Source: Ectobacillus sp048976805
Lineage (GTDB): Bacteria > Bacillota > Bacilli > Bacillales > Bacillaceae_G
Reading direction: 5' to 3'
Assembly: GCA_048976805.1 (NCBI GenBank)
Contig: JBHGUR010000082.1
Location: 1 to 64,000 of the forward strand
DNA length: 64,000 nucleotides
Part shown: piece after piece, positions 33,677 through 42,760 of the stretch
How the letters are laid out: every line of letters starts with the position of its first letter
How positions within the stretch are numbered: position 1 is the stretch's first letter
The notes under the pieces: model-generated
Database searches by the model: none
The model's input: the letters and a program-made list of their open reading frames with translations, nothing else
What the model was told of the DNA's origin: nothing
Program-made: the position numbers and the translations under genes

Positions 33677-34147
33677 ATGGGCATAATGATTGATTTTTTT
33701 GATGAAATGAATGAAATTACAGAAGAACAAATCCACTCTCTTCAAGAACTGCTGCAATTAGCGGCGCAAATGGAAGGGATAGAAGAAGATGCGGAAATGT
33801 CCATTACTTTTGTAGATAATGAACGCATTCAAGAGTTAAACTATGAATACAGGGGAAAGAATCAACCGACTGACGTCATTTCTTTTGCGATGGAGGAGTT
33901 GGGGGAAGGCGAAATGGAAATTGTCGGAACAGGCATGCCGCGCATGCTAGGAGACATTATTATTTCTGTGCCCAAGACGAAAGAACAGGCGGAAGAATAT
34001 GGCCATTCCTTCATGCGGGAGCTTGGTTTTTTAACCGTGCACGGTTTTCTGCATTTACTTGGATATGACCATATGACCGAAGAAGATGAGAAGGTCATGT
34101 TTGACAAACAAAGAGCTATTTTAGATGCCTACGGGCTGAAAAGATGA
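33677..34147 (+). CDS. ybeY: endoribonuclease YbeY
   Basis: 156 residues. The metal site HGFLHLLGYDH (H-x3-H-x4-GYDH) is intact. Acts in 16S rRNA 3' end maturation and ribosome quality control. ATG 33677 has AGTAGGTG 6 bases upstream; GTG 33668 and ATG 33686 are alternatives. Its last bases overlap the dgkA start (ATGA). Confidence 0.96.
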   Translation: MGIMIDFFDEMNEITEEQIHSLQELLQLAAQMEGIEEDAEMSITFVDNERIQELNYEYRGKNQPTDVISFAMEELGEGEMEIVGTGMPRMLGDIIISVPKTKEQAEEYGHSFMRELGFLTVHGFLHLLGYDHMTEEDEKVMFDKQRAILDAYGLKR

Positions 34148-34497
34148 AAAAGGGAAAGTTGTTAAAGAGCTTTCGCTATGCTTTTGAAGGAATCGCTTTT
34201 TGTGTGCGCCATGAGAGGAATGTTCGCATTCATCTTGCTATAGCGGCAATTGTGATAGCGTGCGGGCTATACTTTCAGGTAGAAACAGAAGAGTGGATTG
34301 TACTGCTATTGACGATTGGCATTGTCATAAGTATTGAAATGCTCAATACGGCAGTTGAAAAAGCAGTCGACTTGACAACAAGCGAGTTTCATCCGCTTGC
34401 TAAATTAGCAAAGGATATAGCGGCCGGCGCTGTGCTTCTGTTTTCGTTCGTTGCTGCGATAATCGGCACAGTCATTTTCCTTCCATATTTCTTTTAG
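34144..34497 (+). CDS. dgkA: undecaprenol kinase (DgkA family)
   Basis: 117 residues, three membrane helices with the conserved EMLNTAVEKAVD motif. In Gram-positive bacteria this family phosphorylates undecaprenol, feeding the lipid carrier pool for wall synthesis. Translationally coupled to ybeY by ATGA overlap. Confidence 0.93.
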   Translation: MKKGKLLKSFRYAFEGIAFCVRHERNVRIHLAIAAIVIACGLYFQVETEEWIVLLLTIGIVISIEMLNTAVEKAVDLTTSEFHPLAKLAKDIAAGAVLLFSFVAAIIGTVIFLPYFF

Positions 34498-34614
34498 CTG
34501 TGTTCGCAAGATGTTTATAACGGAGCGGTATGAGGAAAAGCCCCTTAATGAACAATGTTTTCTTTGAAAATAATGGTATACATCTCAAGATATCGCAGAG
34601 AAGGGAAGAGTTGT

Positions 34615-35013
34615 ATGGATCCTCAACAATTAATCCAAGAAGCAATACGAGCAAGGGAAGCGGCGTATGTGCCGTATTCCAAATTTCCGGTTGGCGCGGC
34701 GCTGCTTACAGCAGGCGGGAAAGTATATAATGGATGTAACGTAGAAAATGCGTCATACGGTTTGACAAATTGTGCGGAGCGCACCGCGTTTTTTAAGGCG
34801 ATTTCTGAAGGCGACCATGAATTTGCGGCAATTGCTGTGGTAGCCGCTACAGACAGGCCTGTCTCTCCGTGTGGCGCATGCCGCCAAGTTATGGTAGAAT
34901 TCTGTAAGCCGGATACGAAGGTGTATTTGGCGAATTTAAAAGGCGATGTACAAGAAATAACGGTAGAACAGTTGCTGCCGGGAGCTTTTTCAGCGGAGGA
35001 TATGAATGAGTAA
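34615..35013 (+). CDS. cdd: cytidine deaminase
   Basis: 132 residues. Zinc site CAERTA and PCGACRQ, substrate loop FPVGAALL. Converts (deoxy)cytidine to (deoxy)uridine. ATG 34615 follows GAAGGGAAGAG; an in-frame start 60 bp upstream has no ribosome site. It overlaps era by 8 bases. Confidence 0.97.
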   Translation: MDPQQLIQEAIRAREAAYVPYSKFPVGAALLTAGGKVYNGCNVENASYGLTNCAERTAFFKAISEGDHEFAAIAVVAATDRPVSPCGACRQVMVEFCKPDTKVYLANLKGDVQEITVEQLLPGAFSAEDMNE

Positions 35014-35911
35014 AGAGTTTAAGTCAGGATTTGTCTCCATTATCGGGAGGCCAAATGTAGGGAAATCAACATTTTTAAATCGAATTATCGGCCAAAAGAT
35101 CGCAATTATGAGCGATAAGCCACAAACGACCCGAAATAAAATTCAAGGCGTATATACAGAAAATGAAGCGCAAATTATTTTTATTGATACCCCAGGCATA
35201 CATAAGCCAAAACATAAGCTGGGCGACTTTATGATGAAGATTGCGCAAAATACGTTAAAAGAAGTTGATATTGTTTTATTTATGGTCAATGCCGCGGAAG
35301 GCTTTGGCCGCGGGGATGAATATATTATTGAAAAGCTAAAGGCCACAAAACAGCCGGTATTTCTAGTCGTTAATAAAATCGACCAGCTTCATCCCGATGA
35401 ATTGCTGCCGCTAATTGACAAGTATCGTGCGCTGTATGACTTTGCGGAGATTGTACCTATTTCTGCTTTAGAGGGAAATAATGTAGAGGCATTGCTTGGC
35501 GCGATAAAGAAATACTTGCCACAAGGGCCGCAGTATTATCCGGAAAATCAAGTGACAGATCATCCGGAGCGCTTTATTATTGCGGAATTAATCCGGGAAA
35601 AGGTGCTGCATTTAACACGAGAGGAAGTTCCTCATTCCGTAGCGGTCGTCATTGACGCGATTCAGCAGCGCGAAGGAGGGGCTGTGTATGTAAATGCTAC
35701 CATTATTGTCGAACGCCCTTCGCAAAAGGGAATTATCATCGGCAAACAAGGCAGCATGCTAAAAGAAATTGGAAAACGGGCGCGCCTTGATATTGAGTCG
35801 CTTTTAGGCTCTAAAGTATTTTTGGAGCTTTGGGTAAAGGTGCAAAAGGATTGGCGCAACAAAATGTCGCAGCTGCGCGATCTTGGATTTCGAGAAGATG
35901 AATATCTGTAA
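35006..35911 (+). CDS. era: GTPase Era
   Basis: 301 residues. GTPase motifs GRPNVGKST, DTPGIHKP and NKID; C-terminal KH domain (GIIIGKQGSMLKEIGKRAR). Binds the 3' end of 16S rRNA and guides 30S assembly. The ribosome site lies within the end of cdd. Together with ybeY it forms an rRNA maturation block. Confidence 0.98.
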   Translation: MSKEFKSGFVSIIGRPNVGKSTFLNRIIGQKIAIMSDKPQTTRNKIQGVYTENEAQIIFIDTPGIHKPKHKLGDFMMKIAQNTLKEVDIVLFMVNAAEGFGRGDEYIIEKLKATKQPVFLVVNKIDQLHPDELLPLIDKYRALYDFAEIVPISALEGNNVEALLGAIKKYLPQGPQYYPENQVTDHPERFIIAELIREKVLHLTREEVPHSVAVVIDAIQQREGGAVYVNATIIVERPSQKGIIIGKQGSMLKEIGKRARLDIESLLGSKVFLELWVKVQKDWRNKMSQLRDLGFREDEYL

Positions 35912-36011
35912 TTAGAAAAATTTTTCTCACATGAAAAAGGACAAATAAGGTCATTTTAATAATAAAAGAAATTGGATGCTATGCTAGGCTTACTTAGAAA
36001 GGTGGGTTCTT

Positions 36012-36155
36012 ATGTTGAATTTTACCTGGAAGGTCTTTTCACAAACAGGAAACATCGAAACGTATCTTCTCTTTAAAGAAATAGAGCAAGACGGGCAAGA
36101 AGGACAAAGCCAACAAAATGAGGAGCTAGCAGAAATGGATTCTCCAATTTCTTGA
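36012..36155 (+). CDS. yqzL: YqzL family small protein (47 aa)
   Basis: ATG 36012 follows GAAAGGTGGG. The product begins NFTWKVFSQTGNIETYLLFKEIE, which is the conserved YqzL signature, with an acidic Gln-rich tail. YqzL always lies between era and recO in Bacillus; its role is unknown. Confidence 0.9.
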   Translation: MLNFTWKVFSQTGNIETYLLFKEIEQDGQEGQSQQNEELAEMDSPIS

Positions 36156-36188
36156 TCTTATTTGTTCGAACCTTGGATGGTGGCGAGC

Positions 36189-36935
36189 ATGTTTCAAAAA
36201 ATTGAGGGAATTGTTATTCGCACGACCGATTACGGGGAGACGAATAAAATCGTCACTATTTTTTCCCGGGAGCTAGGGAAAATTAGCGCTATGGCACGCG
36301 GCGCAAAAAAGCCGAAGAGCCGTTTGGCTGCGATTTCCCAGCCTTTTACACATGGCTATTTTCTCATTCAAATCGGTTCGGGGTTAGGTACATTGCAGCA
36401 AGGTGAAATTCTTTCTTCTATACGGGAAATACGCGAGGACATCTTTTTGACCGCGTATGCTTCCTTTGTAGTTGAATTAACAGATAAAGCGACAGAAGAA
36501 AAACGGCACAACCCATACTTGTTCGAGTTGCTTTATCAAACGCTTTATTATATGAATGAAGGGATTGATCCGGAAATTTTGGCACTTATTTATCAAACGA
36601 AAATGCTGCCGGTTCTCGGGTTGTATCCGAAGCTTGATGGGTGTGCGATTTGCCATCAGCCAAGCTCTTACATCGCCTTCTCCGTACAAGAAGGCGGTTT
36701 TCTATGTCCGCAGCATATGGAACGGGATCCTTATCGGATTCCGCTAAATGAAGCGGCAGGCAAACTGTTGCGTCTGTTTTATCATTTTGATATAAAGCGG
36801 CTCGGTAATATATCGGTGAAGGAAGAAACGAGAAAACAAATCTGGATAGTGCTAGATGCTTATTATGATGAATATGCTGGGATTTATTTGAAATCGAGAC
36901 GTTTTTTAAGCCAGCTCAATAAGTTTAAAGAATAA
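36189..36935 (+). CDS. recO: DNA repair protein RecO
   Basis: 248 residues. N-terminal OB fold (IEGIVIRTTDYGETNKIVTIFSRE...KISAMARGAKK) and a helical C-terminal domain with a Cys cluster (CAICHQ...FLCPQH) typical of the Firmicute zinc-binding RecO. Loads RecA onto SSB-coated DNA with RecR. ATG 36189 matches the family start although the ribosome site is weak. In B. subtilis glyQS would follow; here ccpN does. Confidence 0.95.
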   Translation: MFQKIEGIVIRTTDYGETNKIVTIFSRELGKISAMARGAKKPKSRLAAISQPFTHGYFLIQIGSGLGTLQQGEILSSIREIREDIFLTAYASFVVELTDKATEEKRHNPYLFELLYQTLYYMNEGIDPEILALIYQTKMLPVLGLYPKLDGCAICHQPSSYIAFSVQEGGFLCPQHMERDPYRIPLNEAAGKLLRLFYHFDIKRLGNISVKEETRKQIWIVLDAYYDEYAGIYLKSRRFLSQLNKFKE

Positions 36936-36963
36936 TGCCGATTTATACTTGTTGAATATATTG

Positions 36964-36991
36964 AAAAGGGACCTAAAAGAGGTCCTTTTTG
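36964..36991 (+). terminator. terminator after recO
   Basis: AAAAGGGACCT and AGGTCCTTTTT pair around AAAAG. Confidence 0.8.
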
Positions 36992-37076
36992 CGTACTTTC
37001 TTTTTTGCTTAAAGGATTTGGTATATAATATTGAAAAGGTAGTATATCTTTTTACGGAATGGGCAGTCAAAAGGTG

Positions 37077-37715
37077 GTGATTAACATAGAACTTAATAAG
37101 CGACAAGAAATCATTATTCAGATTGTGAAAGACCACGGTCCAATTACGGGAGAGGCAATTGCTGAAAAGTTAAATTTAACGCGTGCAACATTGCGGCCGG
37201 ATTTAGCGATATTAACAATGGCAGGCTATTTGGAAGCCCGTCCGCGGGTGGGCTATTTTTATACTGGAAAGACAGGAGGACAGTTGCTGTCTGAAGCGGT
37301 TAAGAAAATCACTGTACAAGAATACCAATCTATGCCAGTTGTTGTAGACAAAAACGTTTCCGTTTATGACGCAATCTGTACAATGTTTTTAGAGGATGTT
37401 GGCACTTTGTTTGTAGTCGACCAGAACGCGCTTCTTGTAGGCGTTGTATCACGAAAGGATTTGCTGCGCACTAGTCTTGGAAAACAAGAGCTTTCAACGA
37501 TTCCTGTAAATATTATTATGACAAGAATGCCGAATATTACAATGTGCCGCAGGGAGGATAGTTTATACGAAGTTGCAAAAAAATTGATTGAAAAGCAAAT
37601 TGATGCGATGCCGGTTATTAAGGATACAGAGAGGGGCTTTGAAGTTATTGGGCGTATCACAAAAACAAACATTACACGTGCATACGTTGATTTGGTAAAT
37701 AATGAAGTGATGTAA
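37077..37715 (+). CDS. ccpN: catabolite repressor CcpN (HTH plus two CBS domains)
   Basis: About 210 residues. N-terminal winged helix (ELNKRQEIIIQIVKDHGPITGEAIAEKLNLTRA) followed by two CBS domains that bind adenine nucleotides. Represses gluconeogenic genes on glucose. The start is unusual: AAAGGTGGTGAT (37069-37081) is an almost perfect ribosome site, placed for ATA at 37086, where the family begins (IELNKRQE). GTG 37077 or 37074 lies within that site, and ATG 37059 has no site. I list GTG 37077 as the nearest standard start. Confidence 0.88.
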   Translation: MINIELNKRQEIIIQIVKDHGPITGEAIAEKLNLTRATLRPDLAILTMAGYLEARPRVGYFYTGKTGGQLLSEAVKKITVQEYQSMPVVVDKNVSVYDAICTMFLEDVGTLFVVDQNALLVGVVSRKDLLRTSLGKQELSTIPVNIIMTRMPNITMCRREDSLYEVAKKLIEKQIDAMPVIKDTERGFEVIGRITKTNITRAYVDLVNNEVM

Positions 37716-37742
37716 CAGTATAGTCAAAAGTGAGGTAATGGA

Positions 37743-38552
37743 ATGAGCAACCAAATTGTCTATGTCGTTTCCGACTCGGTCGGGGAGACAGCGGAGTTAG
37801 TCGTACGGGCGGCGATGGGCCAGTTTCTTATCACACCTGATATTCGCCGCGTTCCGTATGTAGAGGATACCGGGACATTGCAGGAGGTCGTGTCGATTGC
37901 AAAGAGCAATCAGGCAATTATATGCTTTACGCTAGTGAAGCCGAAAATGAGGCAATATCTTATTGAGGAAGCACAAAAGGCAGGGGTTGAAGCATACGAT
38001 ATTATCGGCCCGCTTATCGACCAAATTCAAAGTATCACAGGCGCTACGCCGCGCTACGAGCCGGGATTGGTACGGAAGCTTGATGAAGATTATTTTAAGA
38101 AAATTGAAGCAATTGAGTTTGCTGTGAAATATGATGATGGCCGTGATCCGCGCGGTATTTTAAGGGCTGATATCGTGTTAATCGGCGTATCGAGAACATC
38201 GAAAACGCCACTCTCCCAGTATTTGGCGCATAAGCGTTTGAAAGTGGCTAATGTTCCGCTCGTTCCTGAGGTGGACCCGCCTGAAGAATTATATCGTGTA
38301 CCGAAGGAAAAATGCTTTGGTTTGAAAATCGATCCGGAGAAGTTGAATCATATTCGGAGGGAGCGTTTGAAAACCCTTGGTTTAAGCGATGGGGCATCGT
38401 ATGCGAATATGAAGCGCATCAATGAAGAAATGAGGCATTTTGACCGTGTTATCGAAAAAATCGGGTGCCAAGTAATCGATGTTTCTAATAAAGCAATTGA
38501 GGAAACGGCCAATGTTATTTTAAATGCCGTTCAAAATCAACGGAAATTTTAG
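37743..38552 (+). CDS. yqfL: pyruvate, phosphate dikinase regulatory protein
   Basis: 269 residues, DUF299/PSRP family: VYVVSDSVGETAELV at the start and the P-loop-like GVSRTSKTPLS. It is a bifunctional kinase/pyrophosphorylase acting on PPDK (or PEP synthase), and modulates CcpN activity in B. subtilis. It lies 27 bp after ccpN, matching that functional pair. Terminator follows. Confidence 0.94.
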   Translation: MSNQIVYVVSDSVGETAELVVRAAMGQFLITPDIRRVPYVEDTGTLQEVVSIAKSNQAIICFTLVKPKMRQYLIEEAQKAGVEAYDIIGPLIDQIQSITGATPRYEPGLVRKLDEDYFKKIEAIEFAVKYDDGRDPRGILRADIVLIGVSRTSKTPLSQYLAHKRLKVANVPLVPEVDPPEELYRVPKEKCFGLKIDPEKLNHIRRERLKTLGLSDGASYANMKRINEEMRHFDRVIEKIGCQVIDVSNKAIEETANVILNAVQNQRKF

Positions 38553-38586
38553 CGCACATTCTTTTTTTAGAATGTGTTTTTCTATT
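38552..38586 (+). terminator. terminator after yqfL
   Basis: GCACATTCT and AGAATGTGT pair; TTTTTC follows. Confidence 0.75.
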
Positions 38587-38897
38587 TTGCAGATTTGAAC
38601 GTAGGTTGGATGTGGGTGCTGGAAGCTTTAAGGAAAATGAGGCAAAATCGTGCTATATCAACAATGGCATTTAGCATGGCCAAAAAAATACATAGGAACT
38701 GTAGCTAAATTTTAGGAATTATATTATAATAAAAAATTGTGATAAAAACCTTGATTTTACGTTTAGAGTTTGTTTTTTCCGAATAAACTATGGATAGGGT
38801 TTATTGTGGACATCTTTCTATGTAAAATCGACAAAAATCTGAACAATAAAACGCACGGTGCGGAAGGATTCACAGAAGGGATGTAGAATAGAGAAAT
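38587..38897. other. intergenic region before yqxD-dnaG-rpoD
   Basis: It contains a type F remnant (TGCTATATCA at 38651-38660 to TTTAGCATGGCC at 38670-38681), a TATAAT at 38725-38730 without a good -35, and nested small inverted repeats around 38766-38806 (AGTTTG/AATAAACT and AATAAAC/GGTTTATT). The promoter of the replication/sigma operon must lie here, but I cannot fix it. Confidence 0.4.
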
Positions 38898-39356
38898 ATG
38901 CCAAAAATCAATAGGATTTTTGTTGATGCGGATGCATGTCCGGTAAAAGAAGAAATTATTCAGGTCAGCAGCCGGTTTCATATTGATGTTTATTTTGTTG
39001 CGTCCTACGCGCACCAATCAAACAATCAGCAAGGAAACTGGATCTATGTAGATTCCGTTAAAGACGAGGCAGATTTTTATATCTACAAACACACAAAAAA
39101 CGGAGATCTCGTAGTTACACACGATATGGGGCTGGCAGGGCTTCTTCTTAAACAGGGCATTCAAGTGCTATCTCCGCGCGGCACCCTTCTCAAAGATGAA
39201 CAGATGGATACAATTTTATATAGCCGATACGTATCTGCGAAGCTGCGCAGAAAAGGCACCTTTACAAAAGGTCCAAAAGCATTTTCCAAAGAGGATCGCA
39301 AGCGTTTTTTGGATATTTTGCAAAAAATCTTGTCGAATCATGAAGGAATCGTGTAA
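38898..39356 (+). CDS. yqxD: UPF0178 (YaiI/YqxD) family protein
   Basis: 152 residues with a PIN-like nuclease fold: FVDADACPVKEEI near the start and VVTHDMGLAGLLL. Function unproven. The ribosome site is weak. It precedes dnaG and rpoD as in other Bacillus. Confidence 0.92.
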   Translation: MPKINRIFVDADACPVKEEIIQVSSRFHIDVYFVASYAHQSNNQQGNWIYVDSVKDEADFYIYKHTKNGDLVVTHDMGLAGLLLKQGIQVLSPRGTLLKDEQMDTILYSRYVSAKLRRKGTFTKGPKAFSKEDRKRFLDILQKILSNHEGIV

Positions 39357-39395
39357 CTTATAGCGAATACAAAAATACAATACGGAGATGGAGCT

Positions 39396-41180
39396 ATGGG
39401 AAACCTAATCCCCGATGAGGTTGTAGAACAAGTTCGTCAATCAGTGGACATTGTGGATGTAATTAGCGAATATGTTCAACTGAAGAAACAAGGGCGAAAC
39501 TATTTCGGATTATGTCCCTTGCACGGGGAAAATACGCCTTCTTTCTCTGTTTCTCCGGACAAGCAGATTTTCCATTGTTTCGGGTGTGGAGAAGGCGGAA
39601 ATGTTTTATCTTTCCTTATGAAAGTGGACGGTATTACCTTTGTGGAGGCCGTTCAGAAATTAGGGGAAAAAGCAGGCATTAATGTTGCGGAGTATATTTC
39701 GGAACGCGATGTTGAGCGTGAATATGACTCTGCAATGATAGAAGCGCATGAATTGCTCAAAAAATATTATCACCATCTTCTTGTAAATACACAAGAAGGG
39801 GAGAAGGCACTGCAATACCTTTTAGACAGAAACATTACAAAAGATATGGTCATGAAATTTGAAATCGGCTATGCAGGAACTGCATGGGACCATGCAGCGA
39901 GAGTGCTGCAAAAACGTGGATTTTCCCTTTTGGAGATGGAGCAAGCAGGTCTCGTTGTTAGAAGTGAAAAAGACGGAAATTATTATGATCGCTTCCGTAA
40001 TCGCATCGTGTTTCCAATTCATAATTTACAGGGAAAAGCGGTTGCCTTCAGCGGCAGGGCGCTTGGGGAGGATTCGCCGAAATACTTAAATACGCCGGAA
40101 ACGCCTATATTTCATAAAAGCAAAATATTGTATAACTTTCATCGGGCTCGTTCTTCTATGCGAAAGCAGCAGCGGGTTTTTCTATTTGAAGGCTATGCTG
40201 ATGTACTGGCCTCTGTAAAAAGCGGCTTTGAGGAATCAGTCGCCACAATGGGAACCGCTTTGACGGATGAGCAGGCACGGATACTGCGGCGCAATGTGGA
40301 TACAGTAATTTTATGCTACGATGGTGATAAAGCAGGGCAAGAAGCTACTGTAAAAGCTGGGCAGCTTCTTCTTGACATCGGGTGTCATGTTAAAGTTGTC
40401 ATGTTCCCGGACAAGATGGATCCCGATGAGTATATTCGCAAATACGGAGAAACGGGTTTTCAAAAGCTTGTGGACAGCAGCGGCAATTTCTTGGACTTTA
40501 AACTTCATTATCTTCGTTCTGGAAAAAAAATGCAAAACCCGCAGGAGCAGGGCGAGTATGTACAAAGAGCCCTGCACGAGCTGGCAAAGTTGACGACTTT
40601 TGTTCAGGCGCAACCGTATTTACAAGCTTTAGCAAAAGAATTTCCGTATGACATGGATGATTTGCGAAATGAGTTAAAGAAAATTGAGAAAAGGCAACAT
40701 AAAACTGAGCAAGCTGAACAAAAGCTCACGCAGCCTGTGAAAGTAAAACCAAGGTTTTTCGGCTATGAGAGAGCGGAACGCGAATTGCTCTTTCACGCCC
40801 TTTTGGATGAAGAAGTGGCACACAAACTTCAGGAATTTATTCAATATTTTCATACAGAGGAACATAAAGGGATTTTATATGAACTGTATGCATATTATGA
40901 AAAAGGATATGAACCTTCTATCAGTAAATTTCTTGACTGGCTCTCTAATGATGAACTAAAAAAGATTGTAGCAGACATTTCTAGCGATAAATTGATCAAT
41001 CCCGTCTACTCGCAGGAAATGTTTGAAGGAAATCTTACATCTTTGCGGAAGCATGAGCAAAGCATAGAAGAGAAGAGTTATTTTTTCGAGCTCCAAAGGC
41101 TTGAGAAAACGTTAAATCCTACAGAGTTAGCTCGATTCGCTTTAGAAAACATTATTAATAAACGAAAAGCAAGAAAATAG
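39396..41180 (+). CDS. dnaG: DNA primase DnaG
   Basis: 594 residues. N-terminal zinc domain (CPLHGENTPSF...HCFGCGEGG), TOPRIM core with FEGYADVLA and DGDKAGQEA, and a C-terminal DnaB-interacting region after about 430. Makes RNA primers at the replication fork. CGGAGATGGAG precedes the ATG. Confidence 0.98.
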   Translation: MGNLIPDEVVEQVRQSVDIVDVISEYVQLKKQGRNYFGLCPLHGENTPSFSVSPDKQIFHCFGCGEGGNVLSFLMKVDGITFVEAVQKLGEKAGINVAEYISERDVEREYDSAMIEAHELLKKYYHHLLVNTQEGEKALQYLLDRNITKDMVMKFEIGYAGTAWDHAARVLQKRGFSLLEMEQAGLVVRSEKDGNYYDRFRNRIVFPIHNLQGKAVAFSGRALGEDSPKYLNTPETPIFHKSKILYNFHRARSSMRKQQRVFLFEGYADVLASVKSGFEESVATMGTALTDEQARILRRNVDTVILCYDGDKAGQEATVKAGQLLLDIGCHVKVVMFPDKMDPDEYIRKYGETGFQKLVDSSGNFLDFKLHYLRSGKKMQNPQEQGEYVQRALHELAKLTTFVQAQPYLQALAKEFPYDMDDLRNELKKIEKRQHKTEQAEQKLTQPVKVKPRFFGYERAERELLFHALLDEEVAHKLQEFIQYFHTEEHKGILYELYAYYEKGYEPSISKFLDWLSNDELKKIVADISSDKLINPVYSQEMFEGNLTSLRKHEQSIEEKSYFFELQRLEKTLNPTELARFALENIINKRKARK

Positions 41181-41239
41181 CTTTTTGCATAAAATCCAAT
41201 TATAATTAATGTTTGTATCTCGCGTAAGGAGGGGAACAA

Positions 41240-42358
41240 ATGGCTGACAAATCAGCTCGTTCTAAAGAAGTTGAAACGGATGTAACTTTCGAGCAAGTGA
41301 AAGAGCAGTTGACTGAACTCGGAAAAAAACGCGGCGTTCTTACATATGAAGAGATTGCAGAACGCATGAGCGGATTCGATATTGAATCTGAACAAATGGA
41401 TGAATATTACGAATATTTAGGGGAGCAAGGTGTCGAATTAATCGGTGACGCAGATGAAGACCCTAATATTCATCAGTTAGAAAAAGAAGAAGAATTTGAT
41501 TTAAATGACTTGAGTGTTCCGCCAGGGGTAAAAATCAATGACCCTGTACGCATGTATTTAAAAGAAATCGGCCGCGTGGATTTATTGTCCGCTGAAGAAG
41601 AAATTGAGCTTGCAAAACGTATAGAGCTAGGCGATGAAGAAGCAAAACGCCGTTTAGCAGAGGCGAACTTGCGACTTGTTGTAAGTATTGCAAAGCGTTA
41701 TGTCGGCCGCGGTATGTTGTTCCTAGACTTAATTCAAGAAGGAAATATGGGCTTGATTAAAGCCGTTGAAAAATTTGATTACCGCAAAGGATATAAGTTC
41801 AGTACGTACGCAACTTGGTGGATTCGTCAAGCTATTACTCGTGCAATCGCTGACCAGGCGAGAACAATTCGTATCCCTGTTCACATGGTTGAGACGATTA
41901 ATAAACTTATTCGTGTACAACGCCAGCTGCTTCAAGATTTAGGGCGTGAGCCATCTCCAGAAGAAATCGGAGAAGAGATGGATTTGGCACCTGAAAAGGT
42001 GCGGGAAATCCTTAAGATTGCGCAAGAGCCGGTATCTCTCGAAACACCAATTGGCGAGGAAGATGATTCTCACCTAGGGGATTTTATCGAGGATCAAGAA
42101 GCGACTTCCCCGGCTGAACATGCAGCTTATGAATTATTAAAAGAACAGCTTGAAGACGTGTTAGACACATTAACTGACCGTGAAGAAAATGTGCTGCGCC
42201 TGCGTTTTGGGCTGGATGACGGGAGAACACGCACTCTTGAAGAGGTTGGAAAGGTGTTTGGTGTAACAAGAGAACGAATCCGTCAAATTGAAGCAAAAGC
42301 GTTGCGTAAATTAAGGCATCCAAGCCGCAGCAAGCGTTTGAAAGATTTCTTGGAATAG
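41240..42358 (+). CDS. rpoD: primary sigma factor SigA (RpoD)
   Basis: 372 residues. Region 1.1 at the start, region 2 with the -10-reading helix (GYKFSTYATWWIRQAITRAI), region 3 and the region 4 helix-turn-helix (LEEVGKVFGVTRERIRQIEAKALRKLR). Short region 1 typical of Firmicutes. AAGGAGGGG precedes the ATG. Confidence 0.98.
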   Translation: MADKSARSKEVETDVTFEQVKEQLTELGKKRGVLTYEEIAERMSGFDIESEQMDEYYEYLGEQGVELIGDADEDPNIHQLEKEEEFDLNDLSVPPGVKINDPVRMYLKEIGRVDLLSAEEEIELAKRIELGDEEAKRRLAEANLRLVVSIAKRYVGRGMLFLDLIQEGNMGLIKAVEKFDYRKGYKFSTYATWWIRQAITRAIADQARTIRIPVHMVETINKLIRVQRQLLQDLGREPSPEEIGEEMDLAPEKVREILKIAQEPVSLETPIGEEDDSHLGDFIEDQEATSPAEHAAYELLKEQLEDVLDTLTDREENVLRLRFGLDDGRTRTLEEVGKVFGVTRERIRQIEAKALRKLRHPSRSKRLKDFLE

Positions 42359-42370
42359 CGGTTTAGTATA

Positions 42371-42409
42371 TGTAAAGTTTACTTCAAAAACATGAAGTAA
42401 ACTTTTTCT
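42371..42409. terminator. terminator after rpoD
   Basis: AAAGTTTACTTC and GAAGTAAACTTT pair around AAAAACAT; TTCTTTTT follows. Confidence 0.85.
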
Positions 42410-42449
42410 TTTTGTTAAACTAACTTAATTTTCTTGAAAATGATAGCGC

Positions 42450-42500
42450 AATCAATAGTTACAATTCTTGTAATTTATTTTACAGAATTGTCTATTGATT
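42450..42500. repeat. long bulged palindrome upstream of cccA
   Basis: AATCAATAG (42450-42458) pairs with CTATTGATT (42492-42500). Further in, ACAATTCT pairs with AGAATTGT and TGTAA with TTACA, with small bulges, giving a stem of over 20 pairs around TTTATT. No T-run follows. It may be the product of a free RNA, or a decayed palindromic element. Confidence 0.6.
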
Positions 42501-42661
42501 TGCAAATAGTCATTTTTATATTTTTCGAGCAATTTCATCTTTGGCTTACAGCATTTTTTAAGGAATGTGGCGGTTTCTTACAGTTTGAGGTGGTATTTGC
42601 CAAAAATTGCGTGACAATCTTGTGATTCTGAATAATTTTCGAAATTTCTGGAATATTTTTT

Positions 42662-42694
42662 CTCTATCGTATAGTTTGGACTTTTCCGATAGAG
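42662..42694. promoter_or_regulatory. inverted repeat near the cccA promoter
   Basis: CTCTATCG (42662-42669) and CGATAGAG (42687-42694) are exact complements 17 bases apart. TACAAT at 42705-42710 could be the cccA -10, placing the repeat over the -35. A possible operator; the regulator is unknown. Confidence 0.45.
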
Positions 42695-42760
42695 CGTTTT
42701 CAAGTACAATAGTAATGTCTATATAAAAACAATGGGGTACATAGAGGGGGAGAAAAGGAA

